In this document: positions 44,201 through 51,618 of the stretch, piece by piece | Numbering within the stretch: the stretch's first letter is position 1 | Layout of the letters: each line of letters starts with the position of its first letter | Assembly: GCA_022791995.1 (NCBI GenBank) | Contig: JAAWAD010000005.1 | Coordinates: forward strand, 1-58,934 | Length of the DNA stretch: 58,934 nucleotides | Reading direction: 5' to 3' | From: Lawsonibacter sp. | GTDB lineage: Bacteria; Bacillota; Clostridia; Oscillospirales; Oscillospiraceae | Notes under the pieces: model-generated | Told to the model about the DNA's origin: nothing | The model's database searches: none | What the model saw: only the letters and a program-made list of their open reading frames with translations | Translations under genes and position numbers: made by a program

Positions 44201-45453
44201 AGGCCTTGAATGGCCCGCCGGGCGCTGGAGACCCATTCCGCTCCCTCCGCCCCCATGGGCACATCCCTGTCCGGCAGGTCGGCCAGGATACCGAAGCGCA
44301 GCTCCTTCCCGGCATCCCGGTTGGCCAGACTGTAGCGCTCCAGCAGGGCAGCCAGCCGGAGGCCGCTGTCCTCCCCGGTGAGTAGGGAGACCACGACGCA
44401 CAGAGTACGTCCTTCCTGAGGAATGCCCTCCTTCAGCTCCATCCGGGGGACTGCGCGAGGCGGCACCAGGCGGACCAGAGCAAAGTCCAGGCTGTTTTTT
44501 ACAATATCAGACAGAGGAAACAGGAGGAGCAGGGCGGTCCACAGAGAGCCAGACAGCCACCACAGACCCCCGGCCAGCCCCAGAGAGGCCAGCAGGATAG
44601 CCGCCCCATAGCCCCCGCCAGAGGGCAGGGGGATTTCCTCCCCCAGCGGGCACCAGTAGAGGTACCAGCCGATGTGCCGCTGGGTCCCGGTTCCCCGCCG
44701 GGCCAGCTCCAGGGCCTGACGGGCAGCCTGACTCTCCTCCAGGCGGTACTGCCGGGCCAGACGGCATACCTGCTGCCGGTAGCGCCGGCGAGTACCCTCA
44801 TCCATCTGGGCATAGTGGCCGGAGGGGTCCTGGAGCAGCAGGGCCTCTACTTGACTGGCCCCCTCCAGCAGGGGGCCCCATTGGACAGCGGACAGGGCCC
44901 GCAGACCGGAGAACAGGGCTTCCAGCTCCCGAGGGTCTGCTTCCCCTCCCTGGAGGCGCTCCAGGCTCTGGCACAGCTCAGCTAACCGCTCCAGCAGAGC
45001 GGCGGCCAGAGCGGAGACAAAGAGGGACAGCTCTCGCTCCGTAAGGGGACACACCGACTGAAACCCCTCCAGATAACAGGCCAGCCGTTTGGAATCCAAA
45101 TCCGGCACCGCCCACAGCGCTCCCCGGGCACAGTCCAGCAGGAGCGTCTGTCCTCCTTCAACCGTCCGCAGAGGGCGGCCCCGGCAGAAGCTGCGCCGTG
45201 CCTCTTCGCCCTCCCGGAGGGCCATGTAGTGGTTGTCCAGAATCCACTCCACTGCCGGAGGCAGGGCGGACCGGCCCTCGCTCCAACAGGTCAGGCGGCT
45301 GTGAGTTTCCTCCACCCGAGTCAGGCTTTGCCGGATGGCCCGGGCTGTCCGGCGGGCGGGCTCCTGGCCCTCCAGCTTCAGCGCCCGGGCGGCGTTGGCT
45401 GCGTATTTGGTCAGGTGGGCGTCGTCCATGGGAATGTGGGGGGTGTTGGCCAT
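38275..45453 (-). CDS. Giant cyclic beta-1,2-glucan synthase-like protein (GT84 + glycoamylase-like + GH94)
   Basis: A 2392-residue membrane protein with the domain order of NdvB/Cgs. Residues about 470-650 are the GT84 glucosyltransferase, with LDADTS (around 484), the SHDLLEGSYLRAG acceptor region and RLHRWIRGDWQ (around 638). Hydrophobic segments lie near 285-320 and 675-840. A glycoamylase-like domain (PF10091) spans about 895-1215 (TSPTNIGMALLS; YMSHHLGMSL), followed by GH94-like phosphorylase domains from about 1350 to the end, with catalytic GGGDWNDGMNRVG near 2086. Known members make cyclic or linear beta-1,2-glucan from UDP-glucose and trim it by phosphorolysis. The start at 45453 has GGAGGTG upstream; an open extension to 45579 lacks a ribosome site. 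Confidence 0.9.
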   Translation of the reverse strand: MANTPHIPMDDAHLTKYAANAARALKLEGQEPARRTARAIRQSLTRVEETHSRLTCWSEGRSALPPAVEWILDNHYMALREGEEARRSFCRGRPLRTVEGGQTLLLDCARGALWAVPDLDSKRLACYLEGFQSVCPLTERELSLFVSALAAALLERLAELCQSLERLQGGEADPRELEALFSGLRALSAVQWGPLLEGASQVEALLLQDPSGHYAQMDEGTRRRYRQQVCRLARQYRLEESQAARQALELARRGTGTQRHIGWYLYWCPLGEEIPLPSGGGYGAAILLASLGLAGGLWWLSGSLWTALLLLFPLSDIVKNSLDFALVRLVPPRAVPRMELKEGIPQEGRTLCVVVSLLTGEDSGLRLAALLERYSLANRDAGKELRFGILADLPDRDVPMGAEGAEWVSSARRAIQGLNKKYGGGFYLFFREPAFSSRDERYMGWERKRGALTELVRLLKGRACSLRVEAGNVKALKKTRYIITLDADTSLNVGTARELVGAMLHPLNQPRIDPKRRIVTEGHALFQPRVAVELEAANRSFFSRVFGGLGGVDPYGSTASDVYHDLFAQGTYTGKGIFQVDAFHTCLDRRFPDNAILSHDLLEGSYLRAGLLGEVELTDGCPYKVSSYFSRLHRWIRGDWQLLPWLGRQVPDGRGGREENPLPLLARWKIFDNLRRSLSPVFTLAALVLGLCLSGRSFAWAGGVAVVAAASNLLLSGAELAARRSGGKHRRYHSTVVAGLAGAILQTGVQLLFLPYQAYISAGAAGTALWRMAVSHKKLLAWVTAAQTERGKDGLLSYYRTCWFSLAVGLATLLGARLRIGALVGLLWIAAPAVAWAISRPAGQQRELPPADRAFLLHQATLIWRYFQDFLREEDHWLPPDNWQEQPSPGLARRTSPTNIGMALLSVIAAADLDLLSRKRAVELIGHTLDTVEELEKWNGHLYNWYDTTTKKPLHPRYVSTVDSGNLRGCLIALREGLYQWGEDALARRAEALSDAMDCSPLYDWKRRLFSIGYEVERDRLTNGCYDLMASEARQTSFIAVARGEVPPRHWRRLGRMLLGDNDYSGMASWTGTMFEYFMPNLLLPCEPNSFLYETLAFCVYAQKRRGSRTRTPWGISESGFYAFDPGLNYQYKAHGVQALALKRGLDTELVVAPYASFLALLLAPRSALKNLRRLRDMGLEGRYGLYEAVDYTPTRLSGGEEYEVVRSYMSHHLGMSLVAIDNVLRNNVMQARFMQDCDMSAFRELLQERVPVGAPVMRQGEREAPERPRRSAGPALARAGEGFGRLSPQCHLVSNGDYCVLACDNGLTAARMGSVQITLACPGEYYAPSGVSSFFQCQEGLFGLTPAPLYQGEGEYGWEFHSAGAAWTFRWNSLSARTTLAVPRRESGELRRVELVWQGAEPLEGELLLYLEPVLSPLQDFSAHPAFSRLFLECQLTGDGALYRRRPRDREEGSVLAAAWEGGTACVDRAAALGRGGLRALPFRAPGPLEPGTGTDPCLLVRFPVCLQPGERAVFALALAVGDSAPVAAEGARRILEGRGGEPGALAPLVWRLSLSERQALEGFALLARLAAVELPSPRPPQSSLWAFGISGDLPIAVGQLSTPEEAERAAVWCRQHQMLTRWGYSFDLVILLEEGGDYRRPLRSALAEELKTLGAESALGAKGGIHLTDPTAAPAVFAWAKAHLPLENSAAAPFSEMEQIAPPPPVRLAPDPATWRMEGDKMILQTGDRLPPVGWSQLLCNPRFGWLTDETGAGFLWADGNSREGRLSPWANDPLAVGGWETVNLEIEERVYSVFASGDGCPCTVTYGPGYARWEKQLGTARLTTLAFVPWGEDMRVLTFTLSGASGRLSCRSGEAPPLAHPLTDQLPLSLVTQTGEEGLSCRFTPEAFQKSFQETAESWRSRVSSLTFTTPEPALDRYLSSWCLYQVTACRLMSRTSQYQNGGAFGFRDQLQDAAALLWTWPERTREQLLLAASRQFEEGDVQHWWHPPQGAGVRTRITDDLLWLPWVLCRYCRATGDWAVLEEPVPYLTSRPLEPEEMERYEVPQVSGKVDTLYAHALAAVRCVLKRGAGPHGLALMGGGDWNDGMNRVGAKGRGESVWLTWFLALVLQDFGPLCRRQGEEGAAQELSAQGECYLDAAQKAWDGAWYRRGYYDDGTPLGSAQSGPCQIDSIAQSFAALPQGSDRERASQGVSAALDRLFNRERQLVRLFDPAFDGGRGKDPGYIKGYPAGVRENGGQYTHAAVWLALACFRLNRPEEGWEVLRALLPEGHPTEKYRGEPYVIAADVSSAPGREGQAGWTWYTGAAGWYWQTAVGELLGLSLREGALVVEPNLPPHWPGYEANWRLPGGTLHIAVKRTGAYSATLDGKPAGEGVPLKDLRGAHRLEVTI

Positions 45454-45502
45454 AAGGCACCTCCAAAGGAGTTTTCCTCCAGTTTCCCCCCGAAAATGGC
45501 GG

Positions 45503-45531
45503 ACTATACCAACAACTCCCAACCCGGTCAA
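45503..45531 (-). promoter_or_regulatory. Promoter of the beta-1,2-glucan synthase-like gene
   Basis: On the minus strand: TTGACC (45526-45531), 17-bp spacer, TATAGT (45503-45508), with TGG before the -10. Confidence 0.75.
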
Positions 45532-45538
45532 AGGAGAA

Positions 45539-45568
45539 GAGAGCTGCGGTGTCTTATCCGCAGCTCTC
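45539..45568 (-). terminator. Terminator after the ABC-F gene
   Basis: A perfect 11-bp stem (45539-45549 with 45558-45568) around loop TGTCTTAT, just after the ABC-F stop, followed by a pyrimidine-rich tail. Confidence 0.75.
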
Positions 45569-45575
45569 CTCTTCG

Positions 45576-47057
45576 TCAATCTAAGGCAACTGTTCTGGTG
45601 GCAATAGCCTCCTGAAAGGCCTGGTCATGCTCCACAAAGACCATGGTAGAGCTGAAATCCGTTAAAAGCTGCTCCAGCTGGAGCCGGGAGTAGATGTCAA
45701 TATAGTTCATCGGCTCATCCCACAGGTACAGATGGGCCTCCTCGCACAGGCTCTTTGCCAGGTATACCTTTTTCTTCTGTCCCCAGGAGAAGTCTGCCAT
45801 ATCCTTTTCAAGCTGGCCGCGGGAAAAGTCCAGCTTCCGCAGGATGGTCTTGAATCGGGTCTCGTCCAGATGGTGCTCTGCGGCAAAGTCCTCCAGTGAG
45901 CCCTGGAGGCCGGAGGGGTCCTGGGGTACATACGAGATTTGCAGCCCTGAAGCCAGGCGAACCTGCCCGGTGTGGTCCAAGGGGCGGCCCAGCAGAAGCT
46001 GGAGCAGGCTGCTCTTCCCGCTGCCGTTCCCGCCGGTAAGGGCCAGCCGCTCCCCCTGCTCCAGGGTGAAGGAGACCGGCGGACATACCGGCCGGCCGCT
46101 GTAGTACACGGATACCTCTGTAAAAGCAGCCAGCGTGCGGCTGTGGTGGGACAGGGGGGTCAGCTTGAGCGAGTCTGCCCGCTCCGTGTTTTTCAGCAGG
46201 GCGGATTTTTCCTGGATCGCGCTCTGCTGCCGTGTCTCCAGATTTTTTGCCCGCTGCATCATCTTGGCGGACTTGTGGCCGAGAAAGCCCCGGTCCGGCC
46301 GCAGACCGGAATTTCGGGAGCCATACTTGCGCTGCTCTACCTTGTCCGACCAGCTGGAGGTCCGCCGGACTGCCTGCTCTAGACGGCGGATTTCCCCCTT
46401 CAGCTTCTCGTTTTGGGCCTGCTCCAGGTCCTGCTGGCGCTGGAAGTTCTCCAGGAAAGAGGAGAAAGTGCCTCTCTGCACCTGGATATCGGCCCGGTTC
46501 AGCGACAGAATATGATCCACACAGCCATCCAGGAAGCGGCGGTCGTGGGACACCAGAATAAAGCCCCTTTTCCGCCGTAAATAAGCGGACAGCAGGGCCC
46601 TTCCCCGCTGGTCCAGATGGTTGGTGGGCTCGTCAATCAGCAAAAAGTGTCCCCGGTTAAGGAACAGCGCCGCCAGCAGCACCTTGGTCTGTTCCCCGTT
46701 GGACAAGGTGTCAAACCCGCGCCACAGCACCCCGGCATCCACCTCCAGCAGGGACAGCTCCCGCAGCAGCTCCCACTCCTCCGCCTCTGGACAGACTTCC
46801 TGTAAAATGTCCCCCGTCCATCGGATCCGATCTGTCACCGGATAGGGGAAGCAGTCAAACTGCACTGAAGCTGTAATTCGGCCGCTGTACGGGTACTCTC
46901 CCATTAAAAGCCGGAGAAAGGTTGTCTTGCCCCGTCCGTTCCGGCCCACAAAGCCCAGCCGCCAGTCGGTGTCGATCTGAAAGCTGGTCCCATCAAAGAT
47001 GGTATCCTGTCCTCCGGGGTAGGAAAAGGTCAGGTTCTCCACTTGAATCATTGACAT
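45576..47057 (-). CDS. ABC-F ribosomal protection protein, Lsa/CplR-like
   Basis: A 493-residue soluble protein with two ABC ATPase domains and no membrane segments. Walker A sites: GRNGRGKTT and GGNGSGKSS. Signature motifs: LSNGEQTK and FSWGQKKK. Walker B: LLIDEPTNHLD and LYLWDEPMNYIDI. The linker between domains (about 190-270) is long and charged, as in antibiotic-resistance ABC-F proteins. DWRLGFVGRNGRGKTTFLRLLMGEYPYSG and LWDEPMNYIDIYSR.QLEQLL are closest to the Lsa/CplR group, which protects ribosomes from lincosamides, streptogramin A and pleuromutilins. Resistance here is inferred. GGAGGT lies 6 nt before the ATG. Its leader carries a short peptide gene and hairpins. Confidence 0.9.
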   Translation of the reverse strand: MSMIQVENLTFSYPGGQDTIFDGTSFQIDTDWRLGFVGRNGRGKTTFLRLLMGEYPYSGRITASVQFDCFPYPVTDRIRWTGDILQEVCPEAEEWELLRELSLLEVDAGVLWRGFDTLSNGEQTKVLLAALFLNRGHFLLIDEPTNHLDQRGRALLSAYLRRKRGFILVSHDRRFLDGCVDHILSLNRADIQVQRGTFSSFLENFQRQQDLEQAQNEKLKGEIRRLEQAVRRTSSWSDKVEQRKYGSRNSGLRPDRGFLGHKSAKMMQRAKNLETRQQSAIQEKSALLKNTERADSLKLTPLSHHSRTLAAFTEVSVYYSGRPVCPPVSFTLEQGERLALTGGNGSGKSSLLQLLLGRPLDHTGQVRLASGLQISYVPQDPSGLQGSLEDFAAEHHLDETRFKTILRKLDFSRGQLEKDMADFSWGQKKKVYLAKSLCEEAHLYLWDEPMNYIDIYSRLQLEQLLTDFSSTMVFVEHDQAFQEAIATRTVALD

Positions 47058-47078
47058 ATCTGCACCTCCGAAATCACA

Positions 47079-47137
47079 GCGGGGCGCTCCCCCCGCGCTC
47101 GGAACGCAAAATGACCGCAGGAGGTTCCTTCCCGCGG
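47079..47137 (-). promoter_or_regulatory. Hairpins between the leader peptide and the ABC-F start
   Basis: Two stems of the leader RNA. One has DNA arms at 47115-47122 and 47130-47137 (8 bp with one G-U in RNA) followed by UCAUUUUG, a possible intrinsic terminator. The other has arms at 47079-47084 and 47091-47096 just before the ABC-F ribosome site. They are candidates for the attenuator switched by the leader peptide. Confidence 0.55.
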
Positions 47138-47270
47138 CCTGTCACAGCAGAGCGGACTGCCCCCCTTGAGGGCAGCCAGACATCTTTGCATGGAGCGGTC
47201 AGATGGATTTCCTTCCTGCAATGGGCGCAACGGTCCCCTCAGCACAGGGCGCCGCCTTGCGTTCCACTTC

Positions 47271-47294
47271 TTATTTGCAGGAATTGATGCGCAT
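47271..47294 (-). CDS. 7-residue leader peptide upstream of the ABC-F gene
   Basis: On the minus strand, ATG at 47294 opens the peptide MRINSCK, stopped by TAA at 47271. A very good ribosome site, AAAGGAGT (47301-47308), sits 6 nt before it. The bases coding SCK (47275-47283) are exactly complementary over 9 bp to a segment 54 nt downstream in the leader (47213-47221). Short leader peptides with such pairing are typical of antibiotic-induced attenuation of ABC-F and erm genes. A stalled ribosome here would break that pairing. Confidence 0.75.
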   Translation of the reverse strand: MRINSCK

Positions 47295-47325
47295 CTTCCC
47301 ACTCCTTTCATTATCATTTGAAGTG

Positions 47326-47354
47326 AGAATAGCATAGCCTGACAAAAATGTCAA
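47326..47354 (-). promoter_or_regulatory. Promoter of the ABC-F transcription unit
   Basis: On the minus strand: consensus TTGACA (47349-47354), 17-bp spacer, TATTCT (47326-47331). It gives a leader of about 260 nt before the ABC-F start. TGACA/TGTCA forms a short inverted repeat within it. Confidence 0.82.
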
Positions 47355-47493
47355 GTGTATTCTGCGTTATCCCCGGCAGCTTATCACATCAGAGAAAATT
47401 GCGGAAAACAGGGGTAAAAACCCTTGCATTGTACCATACTCTTCTGTAGACCGCCCAAGCTGTGAAATCAGAATCAAAGGAGGCCACCGGAAC

Positions 47494-48516
47494 ATGAAAC
47501 CGCTTCGTACCGCTGCCGCCATGCTGTGCTCGCTCCTTCTGCTGACCGCCCTCTCCGGGTGTGCGCAGGGCGGCAGGCGCATGATACGCATCGGGCACAA
47601 CCAATCGGCCGATCACCCGACCAACCTGGCGCTGCTTGCGTTTGAGGCACATATTGAGGCCGCGCTGGGCGATCGGTACGAGGTAGAGGTATACCCCAGC
47701 GAGCTGTTGGGCTCTCAGACGGACATGGTTCAGCTGACCCAAACCGGGGCCATTGACTTCTGTGTTGCCAGCAACTCGATTTTAGAGACCTTTTCCGAGC
47801 GGTACACCCTGTTTAATCTGCCCTATCTCTTCGTCTCCAGAGATGCCTACCACCAAGCCATGGACGACCCGGAGATCACCCGCCCCATCTTTTCCTCCAC
47901 CCGGCAGGCCGGCTTCGAGGCCGTAACTTGGATTGACGCGGGGACCCGGAACTTCTATACGGTCAGTACCCCCATCCAGTCTCCCGCTGACTTGAAAGGC
48001 CTGAAGATCCGTGTGCAGCAGTCCCCAACCAACGTGACCATGATGCGTCTGCTGGGGGGCTCCGCCACCCCCATGGGCTTCGGTGAGGTCTATACCGCGT
48101 TACAGTCCAAGGTGATTGATGGGGCGGAGAATAACGAGCTGGCCCTCACCTCGAATGGGCATGGGGATGTCTGCAAATACTACTCCTACGATATGCACCA
48201 GATGATCCCGGACATTCTGATTGGCAACTGTGATTTTCTGGACAGTCTGTCGGAGGAGGAGCGGGCCGTGTTTGAGGAGGGGTTTCAGCTGGTCAACAGC
48301 GTGGAGCGCCAGGAGTGGGATAAGGCGGTGGATGCGGCTAAGGAGCGGGCAGAGAATCAGCAGGGCGTCACTTTCCTCTACCCGGACGTTCAGCCCTTCC
48401 AGACCATCTGCATCCCCATGCACCAGGATCTGCTTGACGACTGCCCTGACCTGGTCCCAATCTATGAGGGCATCCAGCGCTGGAACCGCCAATATCCCCA
48501 GAAAGGAGAGCAATAA
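47494..48516 (+). CDS. dctP: TRAP transporter solute-binding lipoprotein (DctP family)
   Basis: A 340-residue extracytoplasmic binding protein. It has a type II signal peptide with LSGC (lipid Cys about residue 23), then the DctP fold: IRIGHNQSADHP, EVYPSELLGSQTDMVQLTQTGAIDFCVAS, DLKGLKIRVQQSPTNVTMMRLLGGSATPMGFGEVYTALQSKVIDGAENN. Its conserved Arg in KIRVQQ pairs with the carboxylate of the ligand, so an organic acid such as a C4-dicarboxylate or sugar acid is likely. AAAGGAGG precedes the ATG. First gene of the TRAP operon. Confidence 0.94.
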   Translation: MKPLRTAAAMLCSLLLLTALSGCAQGGRRMIRIGHNQSADHPTNLALLAFEAHIEAALGDRYEVEVYPSELLGSQTDMVQLTQTGAIDFCVASNSILETFSERYTLFNLPYLFVSRDAYHQAMDDPEITRPIFSSTRQAGFEAVTWIDAGTRNFYTVSTPIQSPADLKGLKIRVQQSPTNVTMMRLLGGSATPMGFGEVYTALQSKVIDGAENNELALTSNGHGDVCKYYSYDMHQMIPDILIGNCDFLDSLSEEERAVFEEGFQLVNSVERQEWDKAVDAAKERAENQQGVTFLYPDVQPFQTICIPMHQDLLDDCPDLVPIYEGIQRWNRQYPQKGEQ

Positions 48517-48519
48517 GCT

Positions 48520-48996
48520 ATGTACGCACTTCGCACGCTTCTGACCCGTCTGCTGAACCTTCTGGCTGGATGCAGCTTTCTGGTGATGGTCAGTCTGACC
48601 TGCTGGCAGGTCTTTACCCGGTATATCCTGGAAAACCCCTCCTCCTGGTCGGAGGAGCTGGTCTCCTGCATGTTTGCCTGGATGAGTCTGCTGGGGGCCT
48701 CCATTGTCACCTCGGAAAGGGGGCACATGAATATCCCGATTCTGGCCGATATGGCCAGACCGGGGCTGAGAAAGCTGCTGCGCTGTCTGGGAGAGGCCAT
48801 CGCCTTTCTGTTTTCCCTGGTGATTCTGGTCTTTGGCGGAACACAGATTACGAAGCTGGCGATGGGGCAGATGACCTCCTCTCTGGGGGTTCCCATTGGG
48901 GTTTTTTATGGGATCCTTCCCCTGTGCGGCGTTTTGAATCTGGTGTTTACCCTGACAAATATCATCCATATTCTGAAGAACACGGAGGCAGCGTAA
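48520..48996 (+). CDS. dctQ: TRAP transporter small permease subunit (DctQ family)
   Basis: A 158-residue membrane protein with four hydrophobic segments. SLTCWQVFTRYILENPSSWSEELVSCMFAWMSLLGASIVTSERGHMNI is the DctQ signature. It stabilises the large permease. The gene begins 3 nt after dctP and ends directly before dctM, so the three are co-translated as one transcript. Confidence 0.94.
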   Translation: MYALRTLLTRLLNLLAGCSFLVMVSLTCWQVFTRYILENPSSWSEELVSCMFAWMSLLGASIVTSERGHMNIPILADMARPGLRKLLRCLGEAIAFLFSLVILVFGGTQITKLAMGQMTSSLGVPIGVFYGILPLCGVLNLVFTLTNIIHILKNTEAA

Positions 48997-50298
48997 ATGG
49001 CAATCCAATCCCTGTTCCTTATTTTGGTCGTCCTGCTGGTTCTGCTGGCGCTTGGAGTCCCCATCGCCTATTCCATCGGCATCGCCGCCCTGGTGGCCAT
49101 TCTGCCTACCATGCCTTTACGGGTATCGGTGGTCACGGCAGCCCAGCGCACATTTGTAGGCATGAGCAGTTTCAGCCTTACGGCCATCCCCTTTTTTATT
49201 TTGGCCGGTAACCTGATGAACCAGGGAGGAATTGCCAAACGGCTGGTGGATTTTGTCCTTGCACTGCTGGGAAAGCTGCCTGGGGCGCTGCTGGTCACCA
49301 ACGCCGGAGCTAATGCGCTGTTTGGGGCCATCTCCGGCTCTGCATCTGCTGCTGCGGCGGCGGTGGGCAGCATGGTCCGGGAGGGCGAGGAGGAGCAGGG
49401 CTATGACCCGGCCCTCTGCGCAGCCACCAACGGGGCCTCCGCCCCCTCCGGTCTGCTGATCCCGCCATCCAACGCGCTGATTACCTACTCCCTGGCCTCC
49501 GGAGGCACTTCTGTAGCCGCGCTGTTTCTGGGGGGCTATGTGCCAGGCCTGCTGTGGGCCCTCTTCTGTATTGTGGTGGGCGTTATCCTGGCCATGGAGA
49601 AGGGCTACCGGGGCACGCCGAGCCGGTACGATTGGGGCGGCTTGGGCTGCTGCACCCTGAAGGCCATCCCCGCCTTATCCCTTATTGTGGTGGTCATCGG
49701 CGGTATTGTAGGGGGAATTTTTACTGCCACGGAGGGATCGGCCATTGCGGTGGTCTATGCGCTGCTGCTGGGCATCTGTTACCGGAATATCACATGGAGT
49801 TCCTTCTGGAATATTGTAGTGGACAGCGCCAAAATGAGCGGGATGGTGGTTTTCCTCATCGGAGTTTCCAACATTCTGGGCTGGGTGATGTCCTTCCACC
49901 AGATTCCTCAGGCGGTATCCGCCGCTCTGTTGGGGCTGACAGAGAACAAATACTGGATTCTCCTCCTGATGAACGGCATCCTCCTGGCTGCGGGGACCTT
50001 TATGGACGTTACCCCCGCCATCCTGATTTTTACGCCCCTGTTTCTGCCCATTGTCAAAACCTTTGGAATGCACCCGGTCCATTTCGGTCTGGTTCTGGTC
50101 TATAATCTGTGTATTGGAAACATTACACCTCCTGTGGGCAACACCCTTTTCGTATCCATCAAGGTGGGGCGGACCACGCTGGTCAGGACCCTTCCCTATA
50201 TGCTCTGGTACTATGCGGCCATTCTGGTTGGTCTGATGCTGGTGACCTATGTGCCTGTTTTGAGCTTGGGGCTTCCGTCGCTGGCCGGTCTGCTGTGA
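48997..50298 (+). CDS. dctM: TRAP transporter large permease subunit (DctM family)
   Basis: A 433-residue permease of about twelve membrane segments that moves the solute with sodium ions. Motifs GNLMNQGGIAKRLVDF, NALFGAISGSASAAAAAVGSMV, ATNGASAPSGLLIPPSNALI and FMDVTPAILIFTPLFLPI are those of DctM. It starts in contact with dctQ. The transported acid cannot be fixed from the sequence. The operon lacks the usual two-component or GntR regulator next to it. Confidence 0.95.
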   Translation: MAIQSLFLILVVLLVLLALGVPIAYSIGIAALVAILPTMPLRVSVVTAAQRTFVGMSSFSLTAIPFFILAGNLMNQGGIAKRLVDFVLALLGKLPGALLVTNAGANALFGAISGSASAAAAAVGSMVREGEEEQGYDPALCAATNGASAPSGLLIPPSNALITYSLASGGTSVAALFLGGYVPGLLWALFCIVVGVILAMEKGYRGTPSRYDWGGLGCCTLKAIPALSLIVVVIGGIVGGIFTATEGSAIAVVYALLLGICYRNITWSSFWNIVVDSAKMSGMVVFLIGVSNILGWVMSFHQIPQAVSAALLGLTENKYWILLLMNGILLAAGTFMDVTPAILIFTPLFLPIVKTFGMHPVHFGLVLVYNLCIGNITPPVGNTLFVSIKVGRTTLVRTLPYMLWYYAAILVGLMLVTYVPVLSLGLPSLAGLL

Positions 50299-50312
50299 CA
50301 GCGGAAAGTAAT

Positions 50313-50341
50313 TTGACAGATTCCGTCGAGGCTGGTAAAAT
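50313..50341 (+). promoter_or_regulatory. Promoter of the unknown protein/radical SAM operon
   Basis: TTGACA (50313-50318), 17-bp spacer, TAAAAT (50336-50341), just downstream of dctM. Confidence 0.78.
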
Positions 50342-50412
50342 GGAGGGCACGAAGCAAAATCGGGCCCGGCGGCGTGCAGGCCGGAGCATCAAGTAGAAAT
50401 CAGGTGCAAAGC

Positions 50413-51618
50413 ATGTTTTGGCGGAAGAAAAAGATTGAGCACACGCCCCCGCGCCCCGCACTCCCCGCGCCCGAGCTGGCGCGCCCCCCTATGAAGCCTG
50501 CTCTTCCGGGGCTGGAGCCCACGCTGGAGGAGCGGACCCTGGGCATTGTGGCCGAGTGTACCCATGGAGCCCGGCTGGAGGGAGACAGCATCCGGTTCCC
50601 GGATTCCGGCCTGCGGCTGCACATCGCCTTTCCTGATGTGGACGGCCCCAATTTCCGAATGGTGGCCCGGCTGGAGCACCCCGACTTTTTCGGCCCCCTG
50701 GTGGAGACCGCCGCGGGCTACAGCGAGAAGGACAAGCAGAAGGCCCGCATCGCCTCCTATGAAATTTTGAACTGTGTGCTGGCCGTTCTCCTCCCGGCCT
50801 TGAAGGGGGAGGGGGAGGCGATGCCTCCCGTCTGTCTGTGGGGCCGGACCCACCGGTTTCGGGCATGTGTCTCCAATCTGCTGCTCCGGGGGGCCAAGGA
50901 GCCCCCGGACAACCAGGACCTGTGGAGCCGGATGAAGGAGGCCATTCTGCCCTATCTGGGCAGCAAATCGGTCTATTGGATCCGGCTGTACATGTCCAAC
51001 ACTGGGGAAGGCCCTGTCTGCGAGGCTCGTATCAACGGCCGGCTGGTTCCAGAGCTGACCGCAGATCTCACGGCTCGTGCAAGAGCGTGGCCCCTGGAGG
51101 GGGTGCCGATGAAAAGCGCCAAGCAGTATGCCGTTCTGGTTCAGGAGCGGGAGACCCGGGTGTCCTGTCCCTACACCTGGGAGGAGGCCCAGGATGTGAC
51201 CCGGAAGGCCATCCAGCTGTATGAGAGCGGGATGGAGTCCGAGCGCCTGCCTGAGGCGGTGGACTCCCTCACGGCGGTGCCCTCTCTGGCGGAGGATGTA
51301 ATAAATTTCATGCCCGAGCTGATGACAAAGGCCCTTCTGCCGGAGGCGAAGCTGGACAGCCGGTTCACCCTGCTGTCCAATGGGGGAGGAGAGCCGGTGG
51401 AGGTCCGGTTTACCCAGTGCCGGTCCTGGGACCCCATCTATGCTGCGGTGGACGCCCACCTCCGGGAGGACAACCCCAGCCGGGACAAGCTGATGACCAT
51501 TGTGGGCGCCAGTGCCATGACCCACGCGCTGCGCAGTGCCCTGCACAGCGGCAGCGAGGTAAAGGGTCTAGTCCTGTGCCAGTCCTTTGCAATCTCAGAT
51601 GGCTACCAGCTCTGGTGA
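50413..51618 (+). CDS. Unknown cytoplasmic protein coupled to a radical SAM gene
   Basis: A 401-residue soluble protein that I do not recognise. A short basic N-terminus MFWRKKK leads into a Pro/Ala-rich stretch (about 10-45). A globular region follows with no transmembrane segment or common catalytic signature (SVYWIRLYMSNTGEGPVCEARINGRLVPEL; TWEEAQDVTRKAIQLYESGM). The start at 50413 has AGGTG upstream; a GTG at 50374 is an alternative. The stop and the next gene's ATG share one base (TGATG), so the two proteins are translated together and probably act together. Own promoter upstream. Confidence 0.75.
   Translation: MFWRKKKIEHTPPRPALPAPELARPPMKPALPGLEPTLEERTLGIVAECTHGARLEGDSIRFPDSGLRLHIAFPDVDGPNFRMVARLEHPDFFGPLVETAAGYSEKDKQKARIASYEILNCVLAVLLPALKGEGEAMPPVCLWGRTHRFRACVSNLLLRGAKEPPDNQDLWSRMKEAILPYLGSKSVYWIRLYMSNTGEGPVCEARINGRLVPELTADLTARARAWPLEGVPMKSAKQYAVLVQERETRVSCPYTWEEAQDVTRKAIQLYESGMESERLPEAVDSLTAVPSLAEDVINFMPELMTKALLPEAKLDSRFTLLSNGGGEPVEVRFTQCRSWDPIYAAVDAHLREDNPSRDKLMTIVGASAMTHALRSALHSGSEVKGLVLCQSFAISDGYQLW

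Noticed and set aside
45454-45579. N-terminal extension of the glucan synthase to 45579
   Set aside because: It would run through the promoter and the terminator hairpin of the ABC-F gene; the ATG at 45453 has a proper GGAGGTG site.
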